From assembly GCA_003661945.1 (NCBI GenBank), contig QMXC01000044.1, forward strand, positions 1 through 8,040: 8,040 nt of DNA, read 5' to 3'. This document shows positions 1-4,993 of the stretch, piece by piece. The notes beneath the pieces are model-generated. The model did not search any database and was not told where the DNA came from. It saw only the letters and a list, made by a program, of their open reading frames with translations. Position 1 is the stretch's first letter, and every line of letters begins with the position of its first letter. A program made the translations under genes and the position numbers. Source of the stretch: Candidatus Bathyarchaeota archaeon (lineage in GTDB: Archaea > Thermoproteota > Bathyarchaeia > Bathyarchaeales > UBA233).

Positions 1-84
1 CCAGCAAGCTGGAATATTATCCTAACGCCGCGGGAAGCTATCGGATACCCAACTACAAAGCCCAAAAGGCTGAAAAATCCTTGA
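1..84 (+). CDS. Possible C-terminal end of a plus-strand gene with a DNA-methyltransferase-like peptide (partial, weak)
   Basis: Frame 1 is open from the window edge to a TGA at 82-84 and encodes about 27 residues. They include W-N-I, then P-R-E-A-I-GYPTTKP and a basic tail. The spacing W...E..GYPTxKPxxL resembles the GYPTQKP motif (motif X region) of beta-class N6/N4 DNA methyltransferases. In those enzymes, however, the peptide is followed by a DPFxGxGT SAM-binding motif, and here a stop comes six residues after KP. No other frame downstream restores that motif. It is either the natural end of an unrelated gene or a decayed methyltransferase remnant. The reading frame ends 56 bases before the stop of the convergent minus-strand gene, which is a sensible tail-to-tail arrangement. 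Too short for certainty. Confidence 0.25.
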   Translation, partial: PASWNIILTPREAIGYPTTKPKRLKNP

Positions 85-140
85 AAGGAACAGCGTTCTT
101 TCAGAATTTAATGTTGAACGAGCATATGAAGCAAAATGTT

Positions 141-473
141 TTAGAAAAGACTTTTCAGCTGGTCGTGTCTCCGGCTTACGATAAAGTGCAATTTTCGCCT
201 AAGGTTCTCACCCATCAAACTTGGAACTCTCCTAAGAACCCCTATTTCCTCAGCTAACTCTTTATCTTCAAGGGTGTCGGCAACCCATTTCTCGAAGTCC
301 CCGCGGTGAAGGTGAAACTCAAGCGACTTTGAATTCACAGTTTTCAATTTTTCAACAAACTCTCCAAGAGACGCAGCGCTTTCACCAGTATAATTTCCAA
401 TCGAAGTGAAGAAGTAAAAGGCTTTTTCCCTCGGAACCTTTCTCAGTATACGTTCAACCTCACGTCTATTCAT
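141..473 (-). CDS. DUF5752 family protein (function unknown)
   Basis: A 110-residue soluble protein with no signal peptide or membrane helix. The segment FYFFTSIGNYTGESA (about residues 20-34) followed by SLEFHLHRGDFEKWV (about 50-64) is what I recognise as the signature of the archaeal DUF5752 family, from memory. The family is mostly helical, has no assigned reaction, and shows no obvious metal or nucleotide motif here. The ATG at 471-473 directly abuts the TAG stop of the Lrp-type regulator, so the two are almost certainly co-transcribed and probably translationally coupled. No separate promoter is possible between them. The coupling suggests a role linked to whatever the regulator senses. 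The C-terminus is basic and lysine/arginine rich. The gene call is secure; the family name is probable; the function is unknown. Confidence 0.8.
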   Translation of the reverse strand: MNRREVERILRKVPREKAFYFFTSIGNYTGESAASLGEFVEKLKTVNSKSLEFHLHRGDFEKWVADTLEDKELAEEIGVLRRVPSLMGENLRRKLHFIVSRRHDQLKSLF

Positions 474-1010
474 CTATCTTCTCCCCCTATTCTCTCCAGA
501 GGAGTTTATAAGTTTAATCTTGTCAGCTAAGCTGTTTCTAACACGAACTGCTTCTTCTTTAAACTTTTTTGTAATTATAGAGGTTCTGATTCGTAACACC
601 CCGGGAAGAGGTGCAACACGGTTCGCAATGAAAGAGTGAAGTCTTTCCTGGTCTTCGGCTACAACCTTGGCAATTATCAAAAGTTCCTCGGAAAGCGAAG
701 TGTAAACCTCGAGGACTTCTGGGAACTCTGAAACCTTTTCTGCAACTTCCTCGCTTTGTTTGGGGTCTGTAAAAATGGTCATTATCGCCGTAACGTTTCT
801 CAACCCGATTTTCTCCACATCAATAACTGTTGTGTATTTCTTAATTATCCCGTAAGCCTCAAGTCTTCTTATACGGTCATAAACCGTGGAATGAGCCACC
901 CCCAGCCGCCGCCCAATCTCCGTGTAAGTCTGCTTAGCATTCTCCTGAAGAGCCTCCAAAATTCCAAGGTCAACCGCGTCTAATATTACCCCGTTATCTG
1001 TCACTTTCAT
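474..1010 (-). CDS. Lrp/AsnC family transcriptional regulator
   Basis: From the preferred ATG (1008-1010) this is a 178-residue two-domain regulator. An N-terminal winged helix-turn-helix begins near VDLGILEALQENAK, with the recognition-helix region RRLGVAHSTVYDRIRRLEAYGII. A RAM/ligand-binding domain follows with the usual beta-alpha-beta pattern, including FPEVLEVYTSLSEELLIIAKV. Members bind DNA as dimers to octamers and respond to amino acids or related small molecules. The frame also opens at an ATG at 1046, adding 12 residues. I prefer 1010 because TATA-like DNA (1044-1060) lies at or over the earlier start and because family members begin close to the HTH. The tail after about residue 150 is charged and longer than in many family members. 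It runs divergently from the 1319 gene across a repeat-rich spacer, so autoregulation is likely. The effector cannot be read from the sequence. Confidence 0.93.
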   Translation of the reverse strand: MKVTDNGVILDAVDLGILEALQENAKQTYTEIGRRLGVAHSTVYDRIRRLEAYGIIKKYTTVIDVEKIGLRNVTAIMTIFTDPKQSEEVAEKVSEFPEVLEVYTSLSEELLIIAKVVAEDQERLHSFIANRVAPLPGVLRIRTSIITKKFKEEAVRVRNSLADKIKLINSSGENRGRR

Positions 1011-1012
1011 GT

Positions 1013-1027
1013 TCCGAAACCTTCGGA
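1013..1027. promoter_or_regulatory. 15-base palindrome next to the Lrp gene start
   Basis: TCCGAAACCTTCGGA is a perfect 6-base inverted repeat around a 3-base spacer. It lies two bases upstream of the preferred ATG of the Lrp-type gene. It could be an autoregulatory operator for the Lrp dimer or a 5' leader hairpin masking the start codon. If translation really began at 1046 it would be coding sequence and probably incidental. Confidence 0.4.
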
Positions 1028-1043
1028 CACCACAATATCTCGC

Positions 1044-1060
1044 CATTTTAAGATTTATGA
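1044..1060 (-). promoter_or_regulatory. Probable TATA-like promoter element of the Lrp-type gene
   Basis: The minus strand reads CATAAATCTTAAAAT across this interval. That places TATA-like DNA about 35-50 bases upstream of the ATG at 1010, consistent with a start of transcription near 1020-1030 and a short leader. The match is AT-rich rather than a textbook box, so the exact position is uncertain. Confidence 0.35.
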
Positions 1061-1070
1061 GTTTTTGCCG

Positions 1071-1230
1071 GAAAAATGTAGATTCTAAAAGAATATTTCG
1101 ACAAATCTACAGCAGGCAAATATTCCTTACCATCAACTGTTTATTTCGGAAATTCTCCGTAAAATTGTAGAAAAACGGTTTTCTAATCTACATTTTTTCG
1201 ATTCTAGAGCCATATGCCTACTTTTCTACA
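1071..1230. promoter_or_regulatory. Cluster of TGTAG/CTACA half-sites, probable operator array
   Basis: Within the 308-base gene-free spacer, TGTAG occurs at 1077-1081 and 1166-1170, and its complement CTACA at 1107-1111, 1188-1192 and 1226-1230. The extended half-sites pair: TGTAGATT (1077-1084) faces AATCTACA (1104-1111). A 13-base segment AAAAATGTAGATT (1072-1084) is inverted at 1185-1197. A near-palindrome, TAGAAAA-4-TTTTCTA, sits at 1168-1185. Lrp-family regulators typically bind several spaced AT-rich imperfect palindromes, and this spacer separates an Lrp gene from a divergent gene. The repeats are seen directly; binding by the neighbouring regulator is inferred. I find no gene in this spacer. 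Confidence 0.5.
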
Positions 1231-1247
1231 GCTAAAATATGCGATAT

Positions 1248-1256
1248 GTTTAAATC
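1248..1256 (+). promoter_or_regulatory. Candidate TATA box for the 1319 gene
   Basis: GTTTAAATC lies about 67 bases upstream of the ATG at 1319. It would give a transcript starting near 1278-1282 with a leader of about 38 bases. A TTCTAGAA palindrome (1279-1286) would lie at that start and could be another regulator contact. An alternative AT-rich element at 1291-1300 would give a leaderless message. Confidence 0.35.
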
Positions 1257-1318
1257 TTATGGTGAGAATAGAATATTGTTCTAGAAGAAAAACTAAATAC
1301 ATACTAGAAGATGAGTAG

Positions 1319-1801
1319 ATGAAAATTCGAAAAATTTGGGAATTATTGGAACGTTTCAAGAATAACTGCAAGTCTAAAGGCTGGAAGACTTCTAAGAATG
1401 AAGATTGGGTTGAAACCGAGAATGAATATCATAATTTTGTCTTAGTTAGGAGTCTGCATCCTTCATCTTTCACGAGGATAACCTCCGCCCGCAGATGTGC
1501 TGTCCGTGAAGGAGTATCCTACAAGGTAGTAGAAGTGCAGTACCTCGCTTGGCTTCTATCAAACGCCCCCGACAAATCGTTATGGGCTGTCCTCTCAGAA
1601 AACCCCGAGATGCTGGAGAGAACAGCCATCTACGACCTAAGCCCCCTGCTCAAAGGAGAAAACTTCTGTCTGAAAATAAACAAAACCGAAAGTCCAGTGT
1701 TCCAAGAATTCGAAAAGTTTCTCGAACAAAACGGAATACAACTCAAACCCATAGTTAACTCCGAAGAAAAGCTCGGCGAATATGCCGTGGCGCTCAGCTA
1801 G
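1319..1801 (+). CDS. Hypothetical protein, 160 aa
   Basis: I do not recognise this family. The protein is soluble, with no signal peptide or transmembrane segment. It starts with a basic helical stretch (KIRKIWELLERFKNNCKSKG, about residues 2-21) and has a central part containing RSLHPSSFTRITSARR (about 44-59). The C-terminal half is helical and ends in a glutamate/lysine-rich tail. Cysteines are scattered rather than arranged as a metal site. The ATG is fixed by an in-frame TAG immediately before it, so the ORF cannot extend upstream. Codon use shifts from AT-rich in the first 40 codons to more balanced later, but the frame stays open and looks protein-like throughout. It is divergent from the Lrp-type regulator and shares its operator-rich spacer, so it is a good candidate target of that regulator. 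Confidence 0.75.
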   Translation: MKIRKIWELLERFKNNCKSKGWKTSKNEDWVETENEYHNFVLVRSLHPSSFTRITSARRCAVREGVSYKVVEVQYLAWLLSNAPDKSLWAVLSENPEMLERTAIYDLSPLLKGENFCLKINKTESPVFQEFEKFLEQNGIQLKPIVNSEEKLGEYAVALS

Positions 1802-1853
1802 TTCCAAGCTTTTTCAAGGTTCCAAGACGAAAGTTTGAATAGTTATTCTACAA

Positions 1854-1861
1854 CATATAAT
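1854..1861 (+). promoter_or_regulatory. TATA box of the coiled-coil protein gene
   Basis: CATATAAT is centred about 22 bases upstream of the ATG at 1879. This fits a leaderless message or one with only a few leader bases. No Shine-Dalgarno sequence precedes the ATG. The preceding spacer contains a direct repeat, GTTCCAAG at 1801-1808 and 1819-1826, of unknown meaning. Confidence 0.6.
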
Positions 1862-1878
1862 AGGCGTGGAAACAGCTT

Positions 1879-2466
1879 ATGCCCGAACAACCTGTTAATC
1901 CCGACGCAGAAAAAATAAAAAAGATTCTGGAGCTAAAGCGGAAGATTGAAGAAAAAATAGCAGCCACCCGGGAGGAGCTGAAAGAGCTTCAGATGCTACT
2001 CGAGCTTCTGGACGCCGCGCTGCTAACAAAAAGCTTCAAGAAACCAGAGGTTCCTCCCCCCAAAGTTGAAGAGGAAACCCTCACGTCTCCGCCAGCTATG
2101 GAATATGAAACAGTGATTCCGTTGAAAACAGTTTCAGACGAGCTCTTGGCTAACCTTTACCTCGGCGACAAAACAATGCACGTCATCATTCCTCCAGACA
2201 AGAAATTCGATATCAACACACCTCCCTTCAAAGCCTTTCTGATCGAAAGAGTCCTAGTGAAAATGCAGGAGAAAGACCAAGAAGCGGTTAGAAACGGTGA
2301 GCTTTCGCCAGATGAAATGTTATCTTACAATATAATACGCGAAAACAACGTCGTCCGAGAACTTATAATCAGAAACGTTTCGCCTCAACGTGTAAGGGAA
2401 TTAAAGTCCAGCATAAGATGGACGCTGGAGAAAATGTACGAGAAAGCTTCCGTGGAGACACGTTAG
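1879..2466 (+). CDS. Coiled-coil protein of unknown function, 195 aa
   Basis: Three parts can be seen. Residues about 10-50 form a charged heptad-like coiled coil rich in E, K and L, including IKKILELKRKIEEKI and LKELQMLLELLDAALL. Residues about 55-75 are a proline/glutamate-rich linker. Residues about 76-190 form a compact alpha/beta domain with LYLGDKTMHVIIPPDKKFDINTP and a helical end (SSIRWTLEKMYEKA). There is no catalytic signature, Cys cluster, signal or membrane helix. The architecture suggests an oligomerising adaptor whose C-terminal domain binds a partner. I have a sense that conserved archaeal proteins like this exist but cannot name the family. It has its own leaderless-type promoter and is followed after 28 bases by the RAM-domain gene. 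Confidence 0.8.
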   Translation: MPEQPVNPDAEKIKKILELKRKIEEKIAATREELKELQMLLELLDAALLTKSFKKPEVPPPKVEEETLTSPPAMEYETVIPLKTVSDELLANLYLGDKTMHVIIPPDKKFDINTPPFKAFLIERVLVKMQEKDQEAVRNGELSPDEMLSYNIIRENNVVRELIIRNVSPQRVRELKSSIRWTLEKMYEKASVETR

Positions 2467-2467
2467 A

Positions 2468-2475
2468 TTTTTAAG
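2468..2475 (+). promoter_or_regulatory. TATA-like element before the RAM-domain gene
   Basis: TTTTTAAG lies right after the preceding stop and is centred about 24 bases upstream of the ATG at 2495. The spacing suits a leaderless transcript. The gene may therefore have its own start despite the 28-base gap. Confidence 0.5.
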
Positions 2476-2494
2476 CGTTTCCCGCCGAATAGGT

Positions 2495-2761
2495 ATGAAA
2501 AAGGGTGAAACAATATTGGACGCTTACATCCTTATCAACGCGAAACCCGGAAAAGTTTGGAAAATAGCCGAAGATCTGTTAAAAGTTCCGAAAATCGATG
2601 TTGCCCACGTGGTAACCGGACAATACGACATAATCGCCCACGTAAAATTTGAAGACATGGACGCCCTCAAAAAAGTACTCAGCAGAGTTCAAAACATAGG
2701 AGGAATCACAAGAACCCAAACCGCAGTTTCCATGGTGACAAAATCAAAGGAGCCTGTTTAA
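2495..2761 (+). CDS. Stand-alone Lrp/AsnC ligand-binding (RAM) domain protein
   Basis: An 88-residue protein that consists only of the C-terminal RAM domain of Lrp/AsnC regulators. It has a first strand (LDAYILINAK), a helix (GKVWKIAEDLLKV), then VAHVVTGQYDIIAHVKF with the conserved G-x-YD turn, and a final IGGITRTQTAVSMV strand. No DNA-binding helix-turn-helix is present, and there is none upstream in frame, so this is not a truncated regulator caused by a frameshift. Stand-alone RAM proteins form rings or dimers and bind amino acids. They can act as ligand sensors or mix with full-length Lrp proteins. A full-length Lrp gene lies about 1.5 kb away, so a partnership is possible but unproven. 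The stop codon overlaps the stop of the convergent DUF2148 gene by 4 bases. Confidence 0.9.
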   Translation: MKKGETILDAYILINAKPGKVWKIAEDLLKVPKIDVAHVVTGQYDIIAHVKFEDMDALKKVLSRVQNIGGITRTQTAVSMVTKSKEPV

Positions 2762-3318
2762 CGTCTGTCGAAGTATATGTTTTTACCCTTTGCGGAAAGG
2801 GGCACGCCTATAACAATTGTGGATTGAGGAAGCATACCTAAACGTTTTGCCGCCACGCCTATCCGATACATTATCCGGTTATCAACATTCAACATACTCG
2901 CGGTTTTAACAGCTGAGCCCAAAGCTATCCCCAAATCCAAAGCCTTCATAACGCATGTCGGACCAACAAAATCTTGTCCTTTCCGTTTTTCCGCTTTTTC
3001 AAATTCCCCGCAGCTCTCGTAGCCGCACATTCCGCAGTTAAGCCCGAAGCTCTTTGTTCCTCTCACTCCTATCAGCACTACCCCATCAGAGTCTCGAACA
3101 TTTTTTGCATCTCGCTTAAAATTAGGTATCTCCCTCTCTTCACCTATCTTTTCCATTTCATTAGCTAGTCTATCCTTTTCCTCGCCATAAACTATGGCTG
3201 TTTCAACGTCGTCTACTCCACCGGATTTAGGCGCGGTTCTCGCAGAAACAAGCATAAGCTTCGCCGCTTGCAGAACAGCTTCCTTTTCGCTTTCCTCGCC
3301 ATCTATGACTGGGCACAT
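2758..3318 (-). CDS. DUF2148 ferredoxin-domain Fe-S protein
   Basis: A 186-residue protein of the DUF2148/COG4739-type family. The N-terminal half has ARTAPKSGGVDDVETAIV (about residues 26-43), followed by a RDAKNVRDSDGVVLIGV core, both hallmarks of the family. A ferredoxin-like cluster site follows: C95-x2-C98-GY-x2-C103, with a distal C122 in GPTC, enough ligands for one [4Fe-4S] cluster. Its partner reaction is not known; a redox role is inferred. Starting at ATG 3318 gives a normal family length. It is the last gene of a same-strand series, 26 bases after a tiny membrane protein and downstream of a thioredoxin fusion, so a redox operon is likely. A CCTATAAG element at 3344-3351 could add an internal promoter. 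No Cys of the motif is missing. Confidence 0.9.
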   Translation of the reverse strand: MCPVIDGEESEKEAVLQAAKLMLVSARTAPKSGGVDDVETAIVYGEEKDRLANEMEKIGEEREIPNFKRDAKNVRDSDGVVLIGVRGTKSFGLNCGMCGYESCGEFEKAEKRKGQDFVGPTCVMKALDLGIALGSAVKTASMLNVDNRIMYRIGVAAKRLGMLPQSTIVIGVPLSAKGKNIYFDRR

Positions 3319-3344
3319 TAACTAATCATCCCTCGAGTGTAAAC

Positions 3345-3491
3345 TTATAGGCCTGCTATGGCTGTTTCACAAACTTTTCTAACCATTTCTGAAACCGTGT
3401 CCAGCTGATTTACATGCAGCCCCACGGCTAGAAAAGATAAACCTAAAAGAAGAAGCAAGGAGCCTATGACCCGTTTTTCAGACAAATCCAT
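3345..3491 (-). CDS. Small single-helix membrane protein, 48 aa
   Basis: This short ORF fills a gap otherwise left empty. It begins ATG GAT TTG and reads MDLSEKRVIGS, then a hydrophobic helix LLLLLGLSFLAVGLH (about residues 12-26), then a polar amphipathic tail NQLDTVSEMVRKVCETAIAGL and a TAA stop. A strong Shine-Dalgarno, GAGGAGG, ends seven bases before the ATG, one of the best in the window. The gaps to the flanking genes are 22 bases (thioredoxin fusion stop) and 26 bases (DUF2148 start), so it sits as the middle gene of an operon. Basic residues before the helix suggest the N-terminus is inside. One Cys (about residue 41) is in the tail. I know no family name. It may be a membrane tether or small subunit for its redox neighbours; that is inference. 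Confidence 0.65.
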   Translation of the reverse strand: MDLSEKRVIGSLLLLLGLSFLAVGLHVNQLDTVSEMVRKVCETAIAGL

Positions 3492-3497
3492 ACCTTC

Positions 3498-3505
3498 CCC
3501 TCCTC
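3498..3505 (-). promoter_or_regulatory. Strong Shine-Dalgarno of the 48-aa membrane protein
   Basis: The minus strand reads GAGGAGGG just upstream of the ATG at 3491. It complements the conserved archaeal 16S 3' end well. It supports translation of the small ORF from a polycistronic mRNA. Confidence 0.6.
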
Positions 3506-3513
3506 GGCACCAT

Positions 3514-4353
3514 CTATGTTAGATGTTTTTCTATCTCTCTTTTTATGTAGTTTTTAGGAACCACGCCAACTATTCGGCTGACCTCCTCTCCATTTCTGAA
3601 TATTATGAGTGTGGGGATTCCCATAATCCCAAACTTTTTAGCTGTCAACGGGTTTTCGTCTACATTCAGCTTTCCGAAAGACACTTTTCCGGCATATTCA
3701 GCTGCTAACTCCTCTATTATAGGTGACATTATGTTGCATGGTCCACACCAAGGCGCCCAGAAATCAACGAGAATCACACGGTGCTTTTTCAAGGTCTCGT
3801 CAAAGCTCGAATCGTCCAAGTGGATAGGAGCGGAAATTTTCTTCATCCCCAAACCTTTTAACATTTCTCTAAGTTTCTTCTGCTTTATCCTCTCTAGTTC
3901 TTCATCTTTCTCTCCTATAAGTTTTTCATGTTCCACCATCATACACCTATCCATTATCACCTTAATCCCAGCGGCTTCCGCTTTCTTCGCGGCTTCATGG
4001 TTTATTATGCCGCGCTGCATCCAAACCACGTGAGGCTTCCCAAACCTCTCCCGCATCTGAACAGCTTGCTCAACAATTGGCATAACCTTATCTGAAGGTC
4101 TAAAAACGCACACCACTTCAACTGTTTTTTGCAGCTCTTCCGGAATGCTTAACAGATCCGCATAAGCTTTTTCACCTAGTATTTCGTTTGCAGAGGGGTT
4201 AACCGGAATTATTCTGTATCCTTGTTCTTTAAGGTATTTTGCGACTATGTTGCTGTCCTTGTTAGGCTGTCTCGATAAGCCAACCACGGCTACAACCTTA
4301 AAGGTTTCTAAGATTCTCTTCAACTCCGAATTTTCCATCGCCATAGTTTCCAC
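3514..4353 (-). CDS. CoA-binding domain - thioredoxin fusion protein
   Basis: A 279-residue two-domain protein. Residues about 8-145 form a CoA_binding_2 (YccU-like) Rossmann domain: FKVVAVVGLSRQPNKDS gives the glycine loop, then a GYRIIPVNP strand, VVCVFRPSDKV, and HVVWMQRGI ending in MDRCMMVEH. A charged helical linker (about 146-168) joins it to a complete thioredoxin: FWAPWCGPC active site (Cys203, Cys206), LNVDENP, and the cis-proline in GIPT (Pro247). Frame and codon use are continuous, so this is a real fusion. The start could be GTG 4353, ATG 4344 or ATG 4338; a TATA element at 4374-4384 favours 4353 or 4344 with little or no leader. The thioredoxin half is a cytosolic disulfide reductase. 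The CoA-binding half may sense CoA or CoA disulfide, which is inference. It leads the operon with the small membrane protein and DUF2148. Confidence 0.92.
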   Translation of the reverse strand: METMAMENSELKRILETFKVVAVVGLSRQPNKDSNIVAKYLKEQGYRIIPVNPSANEILGEKAYADLLSIPEELQKTVEVVCVFRPSDKVMPIVEQAVQMRERFGKPHVVWMQRGIINHEAAKKAEAAGIKVIMDRCMMVEHEKLIGEKDEELERIKQKKLREMLKGLGMKKISAPIHLDDSSFDETLKKHRVILVDFWAPWCGPCNIMSPIIEELAAEYAGKVSFGKLNVDENPLTAKKFGIMGIPTLIIFRNGEEVSRIVGVVPKNYIKREIEKHLT

Positions 4354-4373
4354 GCTTGTTTCTTTGATACAAA

Positions 4374-4384
4374 CACTTATATCA
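4374..4384. promoter_or_regulatory. Central TATA-like element shared by two divergent genes
   Basis: The 50-base spacer 4354-4403 contains one clear TATA-like element, CTTATATCA (GATATAAG on the minus strand). It is centred about 27 bases from the minus-strand GTG at 4353 and about 24 bases from the plus-strand TTG at 4404. Both distances match the archaeal TATA-to-start spacing. A single bidirectional promoter giving two leaderless transcripts is the simplest reading. An AT-rich run at 4394-4405 is a weaker alternative for the plus direction. Confidence 0.5.
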
Positions 4385-4403
4385 ACCGAGAAAGCTAAAT
4401 TTT

Positions 4404-4907
4404 TTGGTAGAATTGAGATTCAGCTTCAAAGTTATATTAGTGATAATCGTCGCCATAGTTGTATTGTTAGCTGTTAAACCGTTCTTTTTCAGTGAAAGAA
4501 GAACAGAAGAAAACGAATCCCTCGAAGAAGACATATCCGCCTACTATAAAACCACGGAAGCAAGTATAAAGGGTATTCTGGACGCTTGCGAGCTTACTCA
4601 TAGGACGGATGTCGAATTTCTCTATCCCATTCGAAGTACCTCTCAAAGCGGTGGATTTGCAATGATTCAGTGGGAACCGGATAAAGTAGAAGGCGTGGTT
4701 CTCCAGCTTTGGGTCGAAGGAGACACAACTTACGGAAACCCTATTTTCTGCGTTTTTAAACAGTATCCCGAGGAATACATAGGTAAAACCGTCAACTTAC
4801 AAGGCACTATTCGGTATCGGCGGATTCGCGTTCCGGGAGAGGGTTATTACAAGTTCAACAAGTCGGTTTTTGTTCTCTTTGTAGAGACCGTAACCCTAAC
4901 TGAATAA
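4404..4907 (+). CDS. Membrane-anchored protein with an extracytoplasmic domain, possibly OB-fold
   Basis: A 167-residue protein with one N-terminal hydrophobic segment, FKVILVIIVAIVVLLAVKPFFF (about residues 8-29), preceded by a basic residue. It looks like a signal anchor with the rest outside the cytoplasm. After an acidic linker (SERRTEENESLEED) comes a beta-rich domain with FAMIQWEPDKVEGVVLQLWVEG and YIGKTVNLQGTIRYRRI, a pattern seen in OB-folds (strand-turn-G-K-x-V-x-x-x-G-x-I). I cannot assign a family. Two Cys (about 62 and 116) could form a disulfide. The start is TTG at 4404, with TTG 4413 as an alternative; a GTG at 4440 would cut into the membrane helix and is unlikely. It is divergent from the thioredoxin fusion across a 50-base spacer, which may matter for redox handling of its cysteines. 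Confidence 0.75.
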   Translation: MVELRFSFKVILVIIVAIVVLLAVKPFFFSERRTEENESLEEDISAYYKTTEASIKGILDACELTHRTDVEFLYPIRSTSQSGGFAMIQWEPDKVEGVVLQLWVEGDTTYGNPIFCVFKQYPEEYIGKTVNLQGTIRYRRIRVPGEGYYKFNKSVFVLFVETVTLTE

Positions 4908-4958
4908 CAGCCGGCTAACATTCACTCCTCGGAATATTTAGAGGCGAAAACCTCAAAG

Positions 4959-4967
4959 TTTATTATT
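4959..4967 (+). promoter_or_regulatory. TATA-like element of the ZIP transporter gene
   Basis: TTTATTATT lies about 31 bases before the ATG at 4994, giving a leader of a few bases. No Shine-Dalgarno is visible. Just upstream, GAGG-6-CCTC (4941-4954) can form a four-base-pair hairpin, too weak to call a terminator. Confidence 0.45.
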
Positions 4968-4993
4968 CTCTTCGGTTCTTCCTCTATGTTTGT

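Noticed and set aside
1..257. Open frame 3 on the plus strand running from the left edge to a TAA near 257
   Set aside because: It overlaps the DUF5752 gene antisense for over 100 bases and its peptide has no recognisable pattern; the DUF5752 frame has clear family features.
756..983. Plus-strand ORF opposite the Lrp gene
   Set aside because: Antisense shadow of the HTH and RAM coding frame with no plausible domain or promoter.
1011..1046. Upstream ATG at 1046 for the Lrp gene
   Set aside because: TATA-like DNA lies over or at this start, the added residues are not family-like, and a palindrome lies between; the ATG at 1010 fits better, although 1046 cannot be excluded.
1071..1230. Repeats as a CRISPR array or transposon ends
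   Set aside because: The repeated unit is only 5-13 bases, orientation alternates, spacing is irregular and there is no cas or transposase gene; operator sites fit better.
3605..4033. Plus-strand ORF of 142 codons opposite the thioredoxin fusion
   Set aside because: Serine/phenylalanine-rich antisense shadow; the minus frame has complete catalytic motifs.
3514..4353. Assembly artefact or frameshift joining two separate genes
   Set aside because: The frame is continuous through a charged linker, with no stop or shift, and both domains are complete.
4941..4954. GAGG-6-CCTC hairpin as a terminator
   Set aside because: Only four base pairs and no following T-run; archaeal termination usually relies on T-rich tracts.
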